Shown here piece by piece: positions 25,080-33,236 of a stretch of DNA of 64,000 nucleotides. Numbering within the stretch: position 1 is the first letter of the stretch; every line of letters starts with the position of its first letter. The translations under genes and the position numbers were made by a program. The notes beneath the pieces were generated by a model that saw only the letters and a program-made list of their open reading frames with translations, did not search any database and was not told the origin of the DNA. The DNA comes from JAYPAN01 sp049597955 (GTDB lineage: Bacteria > Pseudomonadota > Alphaproteobacteria > RS24), in contig JBMYND010000003.1 in NCBI GenBank assembly GCA_049597955.1, forward strand, positions 124,001-188,000. Reading direction: 5' to 3'.

Positions 25080-26211
25080 CCCGCCGCTTGGCGTTTATGT
25101 GCATTTTCCGTTTTGCGCCGCCATATGCCCGTATTGCGATTTCAATGTTTATAAAATGCGCGACTTGGATGCAGATGCGTGGGCCGATGCCTATTGTGCT
25201 GAATTGCGCCATGCCGCCGCCTTGCGCCCGCAGGGGCCGGTTGAGAGTTTGTTTTTCGGTGGCGGCACACCGTCTTTAATGCCGGTTGCGCTGGTCGCGG
25301 CGATAATTGAGGCGATTGACCGGCTGTGGGGGTTTGCCGCCAATGCTGAAATAACGCTCGAGGCCAATCCCGAAGGGTTGGATGCGCCGATTCTGCAAGA
25401 TTTTGCCGCTTGCGGGATTACGCGGCTGTCTTTGGGCGTGCAATCCTTGGATGATGCGGCGCTGGCTTTTCTTGGCCGCCATCACAGCGCCGCCCAAGCC
25501 ATGTCGGTTTTTGCGCTGGCGCAAAACAGCTTTCCGGCCAGCTCGCTTGATTTGATATATGCGCGGCCCGGACAAACATTGGCCGCTTGGGAAAAAGAAT
25601 TGGCGCGCGCCCTGTCGCTGGCACCGCAGCATATGTCGCTCTATCAGTTGACTTTTGAGCCGGAGACGGCTTTTGGTTTGCAAATGCGGCAAGGGCGGCT
25701 GCAACCGCCGGAGGAAGAACTGGCTGCCGAATTATTCGAGCATAGCCGCGCCGCCTGCGCGCAAGCCGGTCTGCCCGCCTATGAAGTCTCCAATCACGCC
25801 CGCGCCGGTGCTGAATGTCGGCATAATGTCAGCAATTGGCAGGGCGGCGATTATGCAGGCATTGGCCCGGGCGCGCATGGCCGTTTGAGCGTTGATGGGG
25901 TGCGCCATGCCAGCTATGCCTTGCCGGTGCCGAAAGATTGGCTGCAAGCGGTCGCCGCAAAGGGTCATGGCTGGCAAAGTTTTGAGCCGCTCGATGATGC
26001 GGCGCGCCAGGCCGAGGCGCTGCTATTGGGGCTGCGCCTGACGCAGGGCATTGCTTTTGACAGGCTTTCCGCCATGGGCCTGTTGCTTGATGGCGCGCGG
26101 CTTGCCGATATGCAGGCGGCGGGTTTTATTGTCGGCGACGCGACGCATTTGGCCGCCACAGCGCAGGGCTGTCTGGTACTCGACCGGCTGGTTGCCGAAT
26201 TATTGCTGTGA
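25072..26211 (+). CDS. hemW: Radical SAM haem chaperone HemW (HemN-like)
   Basis: 379 residues. The radical SAM cluster motif is Cys15-x3-Cys19-x2-Cys22 in PFCAAICPYCDF; FFGGGTPSLM and RLSLGVQSLDD follow, and the C-terminal HemN-like domain is complete. It lacks the N-terminal extension of the true coproporphyrinogen dehydrogenase HemN, so it is better called HemW, a haem-binding insertion factor for respiratory enzymes. The ATG at 25072 overlaps the rdgB stop by 8 bases. Its 3' end overlaps the convergent LppC-type gene by 12 bases. Confidence 0.93.
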   Translation: MASPPLGVYVHFPFCAAICPYCDFNVYKMRDLDADAWADAYCAELRHAAALRPQGPVESLFFGGGTPSLMPVALVAAIIEAIDRLWGFAANAEITLEANPEGLDAPILQDFAACGITRLSLGVQSLDDAALAFLGRHHSAAQAMSVFALAQNSFPASSLDLIYARPGQTLAAWEKELARALSLAPQHMSLYQLTFEPETAFGLQMRQGRLQPPEEELAAELFEHSRAACAQAGLPAYEVSNHARAGAECRHNVSNWQGGDYAGIGPGAHGRLSVDGVRHASYALPVPKDWLQAVAAKGHGWQSFEPLDDAARQAEALLLGLRLTQGIAFDRLSAMGLLLDGARLADMQAAGFIVGDATHLAATAQGCLVLDRLVAELLL

Positions 26212-27738
26212 GCTGGCGGCGTTTTCAACACCGGCTTGGGGCGCATCATCCGACAAAATATCATCCGACAAAACAGCATCATCTATGGGCGGTGCCGCTT
26301 CGCGCAAGCGCGTGGCCAGCATCAGCGCCGCCTGTTGTCGCCGGTCATGCTCGACAAAACTGGCCGGTGCTGCCGTTATCACCCGGCTGCCGCGCGCGGT
26401 GATTTCATGCACGGCCAGCCCGCGCTCGCCCAGCCCGTCCGGCGTCAGACGCAAAATCCCGTCAATACCGGCAAAGCCATTCGGGTCGGTCAGCATGGGG
26501 CGGGTAAACGGCCTGCCCGGCGCAATGCGCGACAATTCCGCCGCCAGCCCCATTGCGTCATAGGCGATAGAGGCAAGGCGCGGCGGCTCTTGCCCATAGG
26601 CGTTTTTGAAGCGCCGCACAAAACGCTGCCAGACACTGTGTTCGGGGGCTGGATACCAACCGCCATGCAAAGGCGGCTCTTTGGTCAAAGACGGGTCATC
26701 CCATAATCCGGTGCCGACAAATTTCACCAGTCGCGGGTCAATATCGAAATAGGGCAGCAGCGGCGCAAGACTGCGCAAGGCCAGCCCGCCCTCCGGCATG
26801 AAAACGACATCATAGGGAATGTCGCCCAATGTTTCTGACCGCTTCAGTGCTTCATGCGCCGAGGTCAGCTCCGGCGCAATATCGCGCAAAACCGAGAATA
26901 ATTCTTCCTCCGGCGTATCGGCCGGTGCCAATGCGCGCGCCTCGCGGGTCAGCCGCGCCATTTCCGCCTCATGGGCTTTTTTGCGGCGCTCAAATTGCGC
27001 CAGCGCCCGCACCGGCCCGAACATGCCGCGCGGGTCAGCCGGGTAGAATTCGGTCTGCACCAAATCGCCACCATAAAGCGCGATTTGCGTTTGCAGGCTG
27101 TCATGCACACGCTCACCAAATGCGCCCTCGGGCAGAAGCGCGCCGAAACGGGTCAGCCCTTGTGAGATGGATTCGGTGACAATGCGGTCAATATTGTCCT
27201 CCGGCAAAAAGCCGAGCAGCCATATATTGTCGCCCTTGACAGAGCGGTCATTGGACAATGCCAATGACGGCACATCGCGCCCGGCCAGCATTGGGGCGAT
27301 GGCGGCGACGGAAGTTGAAAATAAAGGCCCGACAATCAAATTGGCTTTGGCCGCCAGCGCCTGTTTGACGGCTTCTTTCGCCCCTTCCGGCGTGCCTTTT
27401 GTATCATGCAGGCTTAACACAATATCGCGCCGGTCAAGGTCGAAAAGCGCCAATTGCGCGGCATTGCGCAATGCCAGGGACAGCTCGCGAATGGCGCTGC
27501 GGCTGTCGCCAAAGGGCAGCACCAGCGCAATCACCACCGCATTGTCGGGGCGAGGCGGCGGCGGCGGATAGGCCGATAAATCAAGTGGCATAATGGGGAT
27601 AAGCGGTGCGCTCGGGGTCGCGGCCTGTGCCGTGTCGCCGGTTTGCGGCGCGCTTGGCGCACCGGCACAAGCGGCCAAAAGCAGGCTCACAATCACCGCT
27701 GCAATAAAAGATTTGCCGGTTAGTCTATTTGCTGTCAT
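26200..27738 (-). CDS. Penicillin-binding protein activator, LppC/LpoA-type lipoprotein
   Basis: 512 residues. A lipoprotein signal peptide ends at the lipobox LLAAC with the lipidated Cys24. The remainder is a periplasmic-binding-protein-like fold: VIALVLPFGDSRSAIRELS, IVGPLFSTSVAAIAPMLAG, PSLALSNDRSV, GFLPEDN and ASIAYDAMGLAA. Relatives of LpoA activate bifunctional penicillin-binding proteins from the outer membrane; whether alphaproteobacterial members do so is inferred. In-frame starts also occur at 27762 and 27777; 27738 gives a normal signal peptide. The C terminus carries a 15-bp duplication. It is divergent from rsmI, the usual neighbour. Confidence 0.88.
   Translation of the reverse strand: MTANRLTGKSFIAAVIVSLLLAACAGAPSAPQTGDTAQAATPSAPLIPIMPLDLSAYPPPPPRPDNAVVIALVLPFGDSRSAIRELSLALRNAAQLALFDLDRRDIVLSLHDTKGTPEGAKEAVKQALAAKANLIVGPLFSTSVAAIAPMLAGRDVPSLALSNDRSVKGDNIWLLGFLPEDNIDRIVTESISQGLTRFGALLPEGAFGERVHDSLQTQIALYGGDLVQTEFYPADPRGMFGPVRALAQFERRKKAHEAEMARLTREARALAPADTPEEELFSVLRDIAPELTSAHEALKRSETLGDIPYDVVFMPEGGLALRSLAPLLPYFDIDPRLVKFVGTGLWDDPSLTKEPPLHGGWYPAPEHSVWQRFVRRFKNAYGQEPPRLASIAYDAMGLAAELSRIAPGRPFTRPMLTDPNGFAGIDGILRLTPDGLGERGLAVHEITARGSRVITAAPASFVEHDRRQQAALMLATRLREAAPPIDDAVLSDDILSDDAPQAGVENAASSQQ
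26245..26274. repeat. 15-bp tandem duplication in the 3' end of the LppC-type gene
   Basis: ATCATCCGACAAAAT (26245-26259) is followed by ATCATCCGACAAAAC (26260-26274). In the protein it makes the doubled Leu-Ser-Asp-Asp segment near the C terminus. Confidence 0.8.
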
Positions 27739-27939
27739 GGGTCTTGCCGCTTGTCCCGTCATTCTGCCATTCGGCATAAGCTGTCATGATGCGCCAGCCT
27801 ATCCGCGCCGCGCCGCCAAGTAAACGGCTTAGCGACAAAGCGCGGCATTTCAGCCGGTTAATTTCACAATCTGGCGTGAAATTATGGCGAGATTGCGTTC
27901 CGGGCTTGCCTTTCGCGGCAAAAAAGCGTTGCCTTGGGC

Positions 27940-28878
27940 ATGTCCGATTGGTCACAGACAGATGCGCCACTTGCGCCCGGCCTTTATATTGTCGCCACAC
28001 CGCTTGGCCATGCGCGCGACATTACCCTGCGGGCGCTCGACGTGCTGGCGGCTGCCAATGCCATATATTGCGAGGATACGCGGGTCAGCGGCAAATTAAT
28101 GGCGCGCTATGGCATCGCCACGCCGCGCTATGCCTATCACGAGCATAATGCCCAGCGCATGCGCCCGAAAATTCTGCACAGGCTGGCAGAAGGCGCGGCA
28201 TTGGCGCTTATCAGCGATGCCGGCACGCCGCTTGTTTCCGATCCCGGCCTGCCTTTGGTGCGCGCGGCAAGGGCGGCGGGCCATAATGTTTTTGCCGTGC
28301 CCGGCGCATCGGCGCCGATTGCGGCTCTGTCCATTGCCGGTCTGGCGACCGACAGGTTCAGCTTTGCCGGTTTTTTACCGCCGAAAAAACAGGCGCGGCA
28401 AACCGCCTTGCAGGAATTGTCGGGCGCGCCCGGCACGCTGGTTCTGTTTGAAAGCGCCAATCGCCTTGCCGCGCTCATGGCTGACATCGCTGCTGTGACG
28501 CCGCAGCGCGAGGTGGTGATTGCCCGCGAATTGACCAAAAAGTTTGAAGAAGTGATAAGCGGCACGGCGGAAGATTTGGCGGCGCGGCTGGCCGCTATGC
28601 CGGTGAAGGGCGAATGTGTGGTGCTGCTGTCTGCCCTGCCATCGGACAAGCTTGATGCGGCAGAAATGGATGCCGCGCTCAAGGATGCGCTGGCGGGCAA
28701 TAGTTTGCGTGATGCGGTGCAAATGGTGATGGCCGCCTATGGCTTGCCGAAAAAAGCCGTCTATGCGCGCGCCTTGGCCCTGTCCAACAAGAAAAGGAAG
28801 TCCAAACAAGAAAAGGAAGCGGACGCCGGAAATGAGCAAGAAGAAAATATCGCTAATGCGCCGCCCCAAGACGGCTAA
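27940..28878 (+). CDS. rsmI: 16S rRNA (cytidine-1402 2'-O)-methyltransferase
   Basis: 312 residues of the tetrapyrrole-methylase (SAM) fold. YIVATPLGHARDITLRALDVL and YCEDTRVSGKLMARYGI at the N terminus, then LISDAGTPLVSDPGLPLV and VPGASAPIAALSIAGL, are the RsmI signatures. It methylates the ribose of C1402 in the decoding centre. The ATG at 27940 is preferred over a TTG at 27934. The C terminus has a Lys/Glu-rich tail that holds an 18-19 bp duplication. It overlaps yraN by 47 bases. Confidence 0.95.
   Translation: MSDWSQTDAPLAPGLYIVATPLGHARDITLRALDVLAAANAIYCEDTRVSGKLMARYGIATPRYAYHEHNAQRMRPKILHRLAEGAALALISDAGTPLVSDPGLPLVRAARAAGHNVFAVPGASAPIAALSIAGLATDRFSFAGFLPPKKQARQTALQELSGAPGTLVLFESANRLAALMADIAAVTPQREVVIARELTKKFEEVISGTAEDLAARLAAMPVKGECVVLLSALPSDKLDAAEMDAALKDALAGNSLRDAVQMVMAAYGLPKKAVYARALALSNKKRKSKQEKEADAGNEQEENIANAPPQDG
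28783..28819. repeat. 18/19-bp tandem duplication in the 3' end of rsmI
   Basis: TCCAACAAGAAAAGGAAG (28783-28800) is followed by TCCAAACAAGAAAAGGAAG (28801-28819), identical but for one extra A. The extra base shifts the reading of the second copy, so the duplicated DNA encodes different peptides (SNKKRK then SKQEKE). Confidence 0.8.
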
Positions 28879-29224
28879 GACCGCCGCGGTTAAGGCCGGA
28901 CGGGTTGCCGAGATGGTCGCAGCCCTTTATTTGCGCGGCAAGGGCTATCGGATTATTGCCCGCAATTTGCAAACACCGGTCGGCGAAATTGATATTGTCG
29001 CGCGGCGCGGCAATTTGCTGGTCTTTGTCGAGGTTAAATATCGCGACGGGGCGTTTGGGCCGGAAGTGATTGCCAACCGGCAATGGCAGCGCATCGCGCG
29101 CGCTGCCGCTTATATGGTTGGCCGCCGCCCGGCCTTGCAGGCTTGCGTCTGGCGGTTTGATGCGATTTTGCTGGCACCGTGGCGTCGCCCGCGTCATGCG
29201 CGCGATTTATGGCGCAGCCAATAG
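28832..29224 (+). CDS. yraN: YraN family (UPF0102) endonuclease-like protein
   Basis: 130 residues. The restriction-endonuclease-like core has GRVAEMVAALYLRGKGYRI and GEIDIVARRGNLLVFVEVKYR, giving the acidic-x(n)-E-x-K active-site pattern; the C-terminal WRFDAILL is also conserved. The family is often next to rsmI, and its role is unclear (Holliday-junction-resolvase-like fold). The ATG at 28832 lies inside the end of rsmI; the longer frame upstream lacks homology. Confidence 0.88.
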   Translation: MSKKKISLMRRPKTAKTAAVKAGRVAEMVAALYLRGKGYRIIARNLQTPVGEIDIVARRGNLLVFVEVKYRDGAFGPEVIANRQWQRIARAAAYMVGRRPALQACVWRFDAILLAPWRRPRHARDLWRSQ

Positions 29225-29308
29225 GCCGGTTGCAAGAGAGCGAATACGGGCTTGAGCCTTGGTATCAATTCGCGGTAAGTGGGTCATGGAGAGTGAAGGA
29301 GACGCGCT

Positions 29309-30274
29309 GTGCTGAATGTGGCTTTGCAAATGGATCCGATTGCGGCGATTGACATTGCCGGTGATACAAGCTTCGCGCTGGCATTGGAGGCGCAGGCGCG
29401 CGGCCATAAGCTGTATTATTATGAGCCGGACGCGCTGGCTTTGCGCGACGGTGTGGTCAGCGCCCGCATGCAGGCGCTTGGTGTGGCTGACGTTAAAGGC
29501 GCGCATTACACGCTGGCGCCGGTCACGGATATGGCCGATGCCAAGGGCCATGTGCCGCTGACGGCAATGGATGTGGTGCTGATGCGCCAAGACCCGCCTT
29601 TCGACATGCATTATATTTCTGCCACCCATTTGCTCGAGCGCGTGCACCCCGAAACATTGGTGGTCAATGACCCGGCGGCAGTGCGCAATGCGCCGGAAAA
29701 GATTTTCCCGACCCTGTTTGACGGGCTGTTGCCGCCGACGCTGATTACCCGCGATGCGGCGGCGTTGGCTGATTTTCGCGCCGAATTTGGCGATATTATT
29801 TTGAAGCCGCTTTTCGGCAATGGTGGGGCGGGTATTTTTCGGCTGGCGGCGGGCGATGAAAATTTCGGCTCAGTGACGGAAATGTTTTTGACCACCAGCC
29901 GCGAGCCGGTTATCGCGCAACAATATCTGCCGCAAGTGCGCGCCGGTGACAAGCGGGTGATTTTGGTCGAAGGCGAGGCGGTCGGGGCGCTGAATCGAAT
30001 ACCCGCCGATGGCGATGCGCGCGCCAATGTGCATGTGGGCGGCACGCCGGAAGCGGCGGCGCTGACCGAGCGCGATTTCGAGATTGCCGCGCAAATCGGG
30101 CCGGAATTGCGCCGTCGCGGCATTATCTTTGCCGGCATTGATATTATTGGCGATTATCTGACAGAAATAAATGTCACCTCGCCGACCTGCGTGCGCGAGA
30201 TTCATCATTTTGGCGGGCCGGATATTGCCGCGCTGATATGGGATGCGATTGAGGCGCGCCTCTCTGCGCGTTGA
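29309..30274 (+). CDS. gshB: Glutathione synthetase
   Basis: 321 residues of ATP-grasp type. N-terminal VALQMDPIAAIDIAGDTSFALAL, RQDPPFDMHYI, then ATP-grasp segments ILKPLFGNGGAGIFRL, VIAQQYLPQV and DIIGDYLTEINVTSPTCVREI. It joins glycine to gamma-glutamylcysteine. The start is GTG at 29309: AAGGAG lies 9 bases upstream and homology begins with LNVALQMDP. gshA is not in the window. It follows yraN in the common rsmI-yraN-gshB order. Confidence 0.95.
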   Translation: MLNVALQMDPIAAIDIAGDTSFALALEAQARGHKLYYYEPDALALRDGVVSARMQALGVADVKGAHYTLAPVTDMADAKGHVPLTAMDVVLMRQDPPFDMHYISATHLLERVHPETLVVNDPAAVRNAPEKIFPTLFDGLLPPTLITRDAAALADFRAEFGDIILKPLFGNGGAGIFRLAAGDENFGSVTEMFLTTSREPVIAQQYLPQVRAGDKRVILVEGEAVGALNRIPADGDARANVHVGGTPEAAALTERDFEIAAQIGPELRRRGIIFAGIDIIGDYLTEINVTSPTCVREIHHFGGPDIAALIWDAIEARLSAR

Positions 30275-30295
30275 TGCAGGCGGCTTATCGGGCGC

Positions 30296-30553
30296 TTATT
30301 TTTTCTTGTAATTATCCTGCCGCGCCAAGGCTTCCACGGCAATGATGCGGGTAATGTCGCTGTCGGCATTGTGCAAGCGGGCATGCGGCATGCCGTTAAA
30401 ATCAACCAGCTCGGTCACTTCCCAAAATGTCTCAAAAGCTTCCGGTGCGCTGCGGTCGGCAATGCCAAGCGCCTTGAAAATGCGCTTTTTGCCCAAAAGC
30501 GGCTCAATAAACATGTCACCAACATTAACGGAAACAGCGCGACGACCAAACAT
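30296..30553 (-). CDS. Small conserved-looking protein of unknown function (85 aa)
   Basis: 85 residues from the ATG at 30553 (a GTG at 30559 is possible). AGG lies 8 bases upstream. The sequence is compact and mixed (SVNVGDMFIEPLLGKKRIFK, WEVTELVDFNGMPHARLHNA, ITRIIAVEALARQ) with no signal peptide, membrane segment or metal motif. The alternating hydrophobic pattern suggests a small beta-rich fold. It converges with gshB and is divergent from comM. I do not recognise the family. Composition like that of a real protein, a sensible start, and lack of overlap with other genes support its being coding. Confidence 0.65.
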   Translation of the reverse strand: MFGRRAVSVNVGDMFIEPLLGKKRIFKALGIADRSAPEAFETFWEVTELVDFNGMPHARLHNADSDITRIIAVEALARQDNYKKK

Positions 30554-30724
30554 GGACACAACCTACTAACAACGCTGAGAGTATAGGTTTTTCCGCGCGC
30601 AAAAAGCAAGCCCTGTAAAGCCATTTACGCCTGCCAGCATGCGGCGCTTGCCGTGCCGCGCAATTTCGCCTAGCCTTGCAGCAGTTCTGCGTATCCGAAA
30701 TTGTCAATAAAACAGGTGCAGACA

Positions 30725-32239
30725 ATGGTTGCCCATATCAAAACAATTGCCTTTCGCGGGGTAGAGGCGGTGCCGGTAGATGTGCAGGTGCATTTGGCGC
30801 CCGGGCAAAATGCCTTCACCATTGTCGGCCTGCCGGATAAATCAATTGCCGAAAGCCGCGAGCGCGTGCGCTCGGCTATTGCGGCGATTGGCTTGGGCCT
30901 GCCCTATGACCGGATTACGATAAATCTGGCACCGGCTGATTTGCCGAAAGAAGGCAGCCATTATGATTTGCCAATCGCGCTGGGCCTGCTGGTCGCGCTC
31001 AATGCGCTGGAGCAAAGTCTGGTGGATGATTTTCTGGTCATTGGTGAATTGGGGCTTGATGGTGCCTGTATCGGTGTTCCCGGCGCTTTGCCGACGGCAA
31101 TGGCCGCCATGGGGCGCGGGCTTGGCTTGATATGTCCGGCGGCTTGCGGCGCTGAGGCGGCGTGGTCAGGGCTGGCCGCGCCGGATGCGGGCGGCATTGT
31201 TGCCGCCGCCAATCTGCCGGAAATCATTCACCATTTGCGCGGCGAACATTTGCTGCCCATGCCGCAAACCGCGCCGGAAAATAATGCCGAAACCCATGCT
31301 GACATGGCGGATATTCGCGGCCAGCAACATGCGCGGCTGGCTTTGGAAGTGGCGGCAGCCGGAGGCCATCATATGTTGATGAACGGCCCGCCCGGCGCCG
31401 GTAAATCCATGCTGGCGGCGCGGCTGCCGGGCATTCTGCCCGCGCTGACCGCTGAGGAAAGGCTTGAAATCAGCGTGATTGAAAGCCTGTCGAGCCGTCG
31501 CGGCGGTGTGCGCCTTGCCCATCAGCGCCCGTTTCGTGCGCCGCATCATTCGGCCAGCATGGCGGCCTTGATAGGCGGCGGGCGTCATGCCAAGCCGGGC
31601 GAAGTGTCGCTGGCGCATAATGGGGTTTTGTTTCTTGATGAATTGCCGGAATTTTCCCGCCCGACGCTGGATGCGCTGCGCCAGCCGATTGAAACCGGCC
31701 ATGTTGAAGTGGCGCGCGCCGAGGCGCATATCACCTATAATGCGCGCTTTCAGCTTGTGGCGGCGATGAATCCGTGTCGTTGCGGCCATGCCGATGACCC
31801 GGATTTGGCATGCCACCGCCTGCCCGCCTGTCGGCAGGATTATCTGGCGCGCCTGTCCGGCCCGCTGCTTGACCGGTTTGATTTGCGGTTTGATGTGCCG
31901 CCGGTTTCTTTGGCCACCATGCTGTCGGATGATGCCGGTGAGCCAAGCGCCACAATCGCTGCACGGGTCAGCGCGGCGCGTGATTTGCAAATTGACCGGC
32001 AGGGCTGCCTGAATGCACGGCTTGACGGCGACCGGCTGCGTGCCTTGGCGCGGCCGGGCAAACAGGGGGCCAAATGGCTCGACCGGGTGATTGAGGAAAA
32101 CCGCATCAGCGCGCGTGGCTTTAACCGGATTTTGCGGGTCGCACGCACTTTGGCCGATTTAATGGGACATGAGCGCCCGGGCGAAGCAGAAATTGCCTCG
32201 GCAATGGCCTGGCGCGGCGGCTTTGGCAAATGGAATTGA
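30725..32239 (+). CDS. comM: YifB/ComM-family magnesium-chelatase-like AAA+ ATPase
   Basis: 504 residues. The N-terminal Lon-protease-like fold (about 1-170) includes FTIVGLPDKSIAESRERVRS and LPKEGSHYDLPIAL. The AAA+ domain has Walker A GPPGAGKS at 221-228 and Walker B GVLFLDELPEF near 300, and the C-terminal Mg-chelatase domain ends with LPACRQDYLARLSGPLLDRFDL-like elements (split by a zinc-finger-like CRCG...C...C). ComM is a helicase that promotes branch migration in natural transformation. The ATG at 30725 is preferred over 30701. It stands alone after the small unknown gene. Confidence 0.94.
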   Translation: MVAHIKTIAFRGVEAVPVDVQVHLAPGQNAFTIVGLPDKSIAESRERVRSAIAAIGLGLPYDRITINLAPADLPKEGSHYDLPIALGLLVALNALEQSLVDDFLVIGELGLDGACIGVPGALPTAMAAMGRGLGLICPAACGAEAAWSGLAAPDAGGIVAAANLPEIIHHLRGEHLLPMPQTAPENNAETHADMADIRGQQHARLALEVAAAGGHHMLMNGPPGAGKSMLAARLPGILPALTAEERLEISVIESLSSRRGGVRLAHQRPFRAPHHSASMAALIGGGRHAKPGEVSLAHNGVLFLDELPEFSRPTLDALRQPIETGHVEVARAEAHITYNARFQLVAAMNPCRCGHADDPDLACHRLPACRQDYLARLSGPLLDRFDLRFDVPPVSLATMLSDDAGEPSATIAARVSAARDLQIDRQGCLNARLDGDRLRALARPGKQGAKWLDRVIEENRISARGFNRILRVARTLADLMGHERPGEAEIASAMAWRGGFGKWN

Positions 32240-32347
32240 CATCGGCTTTCATGTCACAAAATTTTCGCGAAATCGTCATGCCGCCGACACCGGCGCAGGG
32301 CTTTTCTTCCGGCATTAGGGGCGTAAGGCCGAAACAGTGAGGCGGCA

Positions 32348-33223
32348 ATGACTAACCAACTCTTTATGCCATCGGGCAACAATCCTCATGCAGACATATC
32401 TTTTGTTGATGGGCCGGTTCGGGAAATACGCGGCGATATGACAGTGCGGCTGGCTGCAGACGCAGCTGAAATTGCCGCTGCGCAAAAGCTGCGCTACCAA
32501 GTTTTTTATGAAGAAATGAAAGCCACGCCCTTGGGCCAGAGTGGCAAATTGCGGCGTGATGTCGATGCCTTTGACAATGTATGCGAACATTTGTTGCTGA
32601 CAACGACCAATCCGGAAGCCGCCATTTCCGGCGCACCGCGATTGGACACTGGCGAGACAGTGGTCGGCTGCTACCGCCTGCTGCGCCGGTCGGTCGCCGA
32701 TGTCGCTTTTGGCTTTTACAGCGCCGGTGAATATGATTTGGATGGTTTGCTGAATGGGGTTGGTAAGGGGCTGAACTTCATGGAGCTGGGACGCTCATGC
32801 GTCGCGCCCGCCTATCGCACCAAACAGGGCATCGACCTGTTATGGCGCGGGTTAGGAGCAATGGTTGCGCATTATGCGATAGATGTCATGTTTGGCTGCG
32901 CCAGTTTTGCTGGCACGCAGCCTGCTCGTCTGGCATTGCCACTAGCCTATCTGCACCATCATCGTCGCGCCCAAGGGCCGTGGGCGGTATCGGCCTTGCC
33001 GGAGCGGTTTGTCGATATGGATATGATGCCTGCTGACAAAATATGCCCGCGCACCGCATTGCGCGCCATGCCCGCAGTTTTGCGGGGTTATTTGCGCAGT
33101 GGTTGTATGATTGGCACAGGCGCGGTGATTGATGAGCCGTTCAACACAATTGATGTGTTTGTTCTGATGCCCGTAGCGGCACTGAGCGAACGCTATATGG
33201 CGCGTTATGGCAAAATAGCCTGA
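32348..33223 (+). CDS. olsB: L-ornithine N-alpha-acyltransferase (OlsB-type)
   Basis: 291 residues of the GNAT-like hemolysin/OlsB family. Characteristic parts are LRYQVFYEEM near 50, DAFDNVCEHLLL, VVGCYRLLRRSVA and the ELGRSCVAPAYRT...LWRGLG segment near 140-165. OlsB adds a 3-hydroxyacyl chain from ACP to ornithine to form lyso-ornithine lipid, a phosphorus-free membrane lipid made mostly under phosphate limitation. OlsA, which adds the second chain, is usually adjacent; here the nearest candidate is the PlsC-type gene at 49652. GAGGCGG precedes the ATG. Substrate assignment rests on family resemblance. Confidence 0.85.
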   Translation: MTNQLFMPSGNNPHADISFVDGPVREIRGDMTVRLAADAAEIAAAQKLRYQVFYEEMKATPLGQSGKLRRDVDAFDNVCEHLLLTTTNPEAAISGAPRLDTGETVVGCYRLLRRSVADVAFGFYSAGEYDLDGLLNGVGKGLNFMELGRSCVAPAYRTKQGIDLLWRGLGAMVAHYAIDVMFGCASFAGTQPARLALPLAYLHHHRRAQGPWAVSALPERFVDMDMMPADKICPRTALRAMPAVLRGYLRSGCMIGTGAVIDEPFNTIDVFVLMPVAALSERYMARYGKIA

Positions 33224-33236
33224 TGCGGCGCTATGG

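Noticed and set aside
31166..31990. 274-codon open frame antisense to comM
   Set aside because: The protein is basic and low in complexity with no recognisable features, and comM is well conserved on the other strand.
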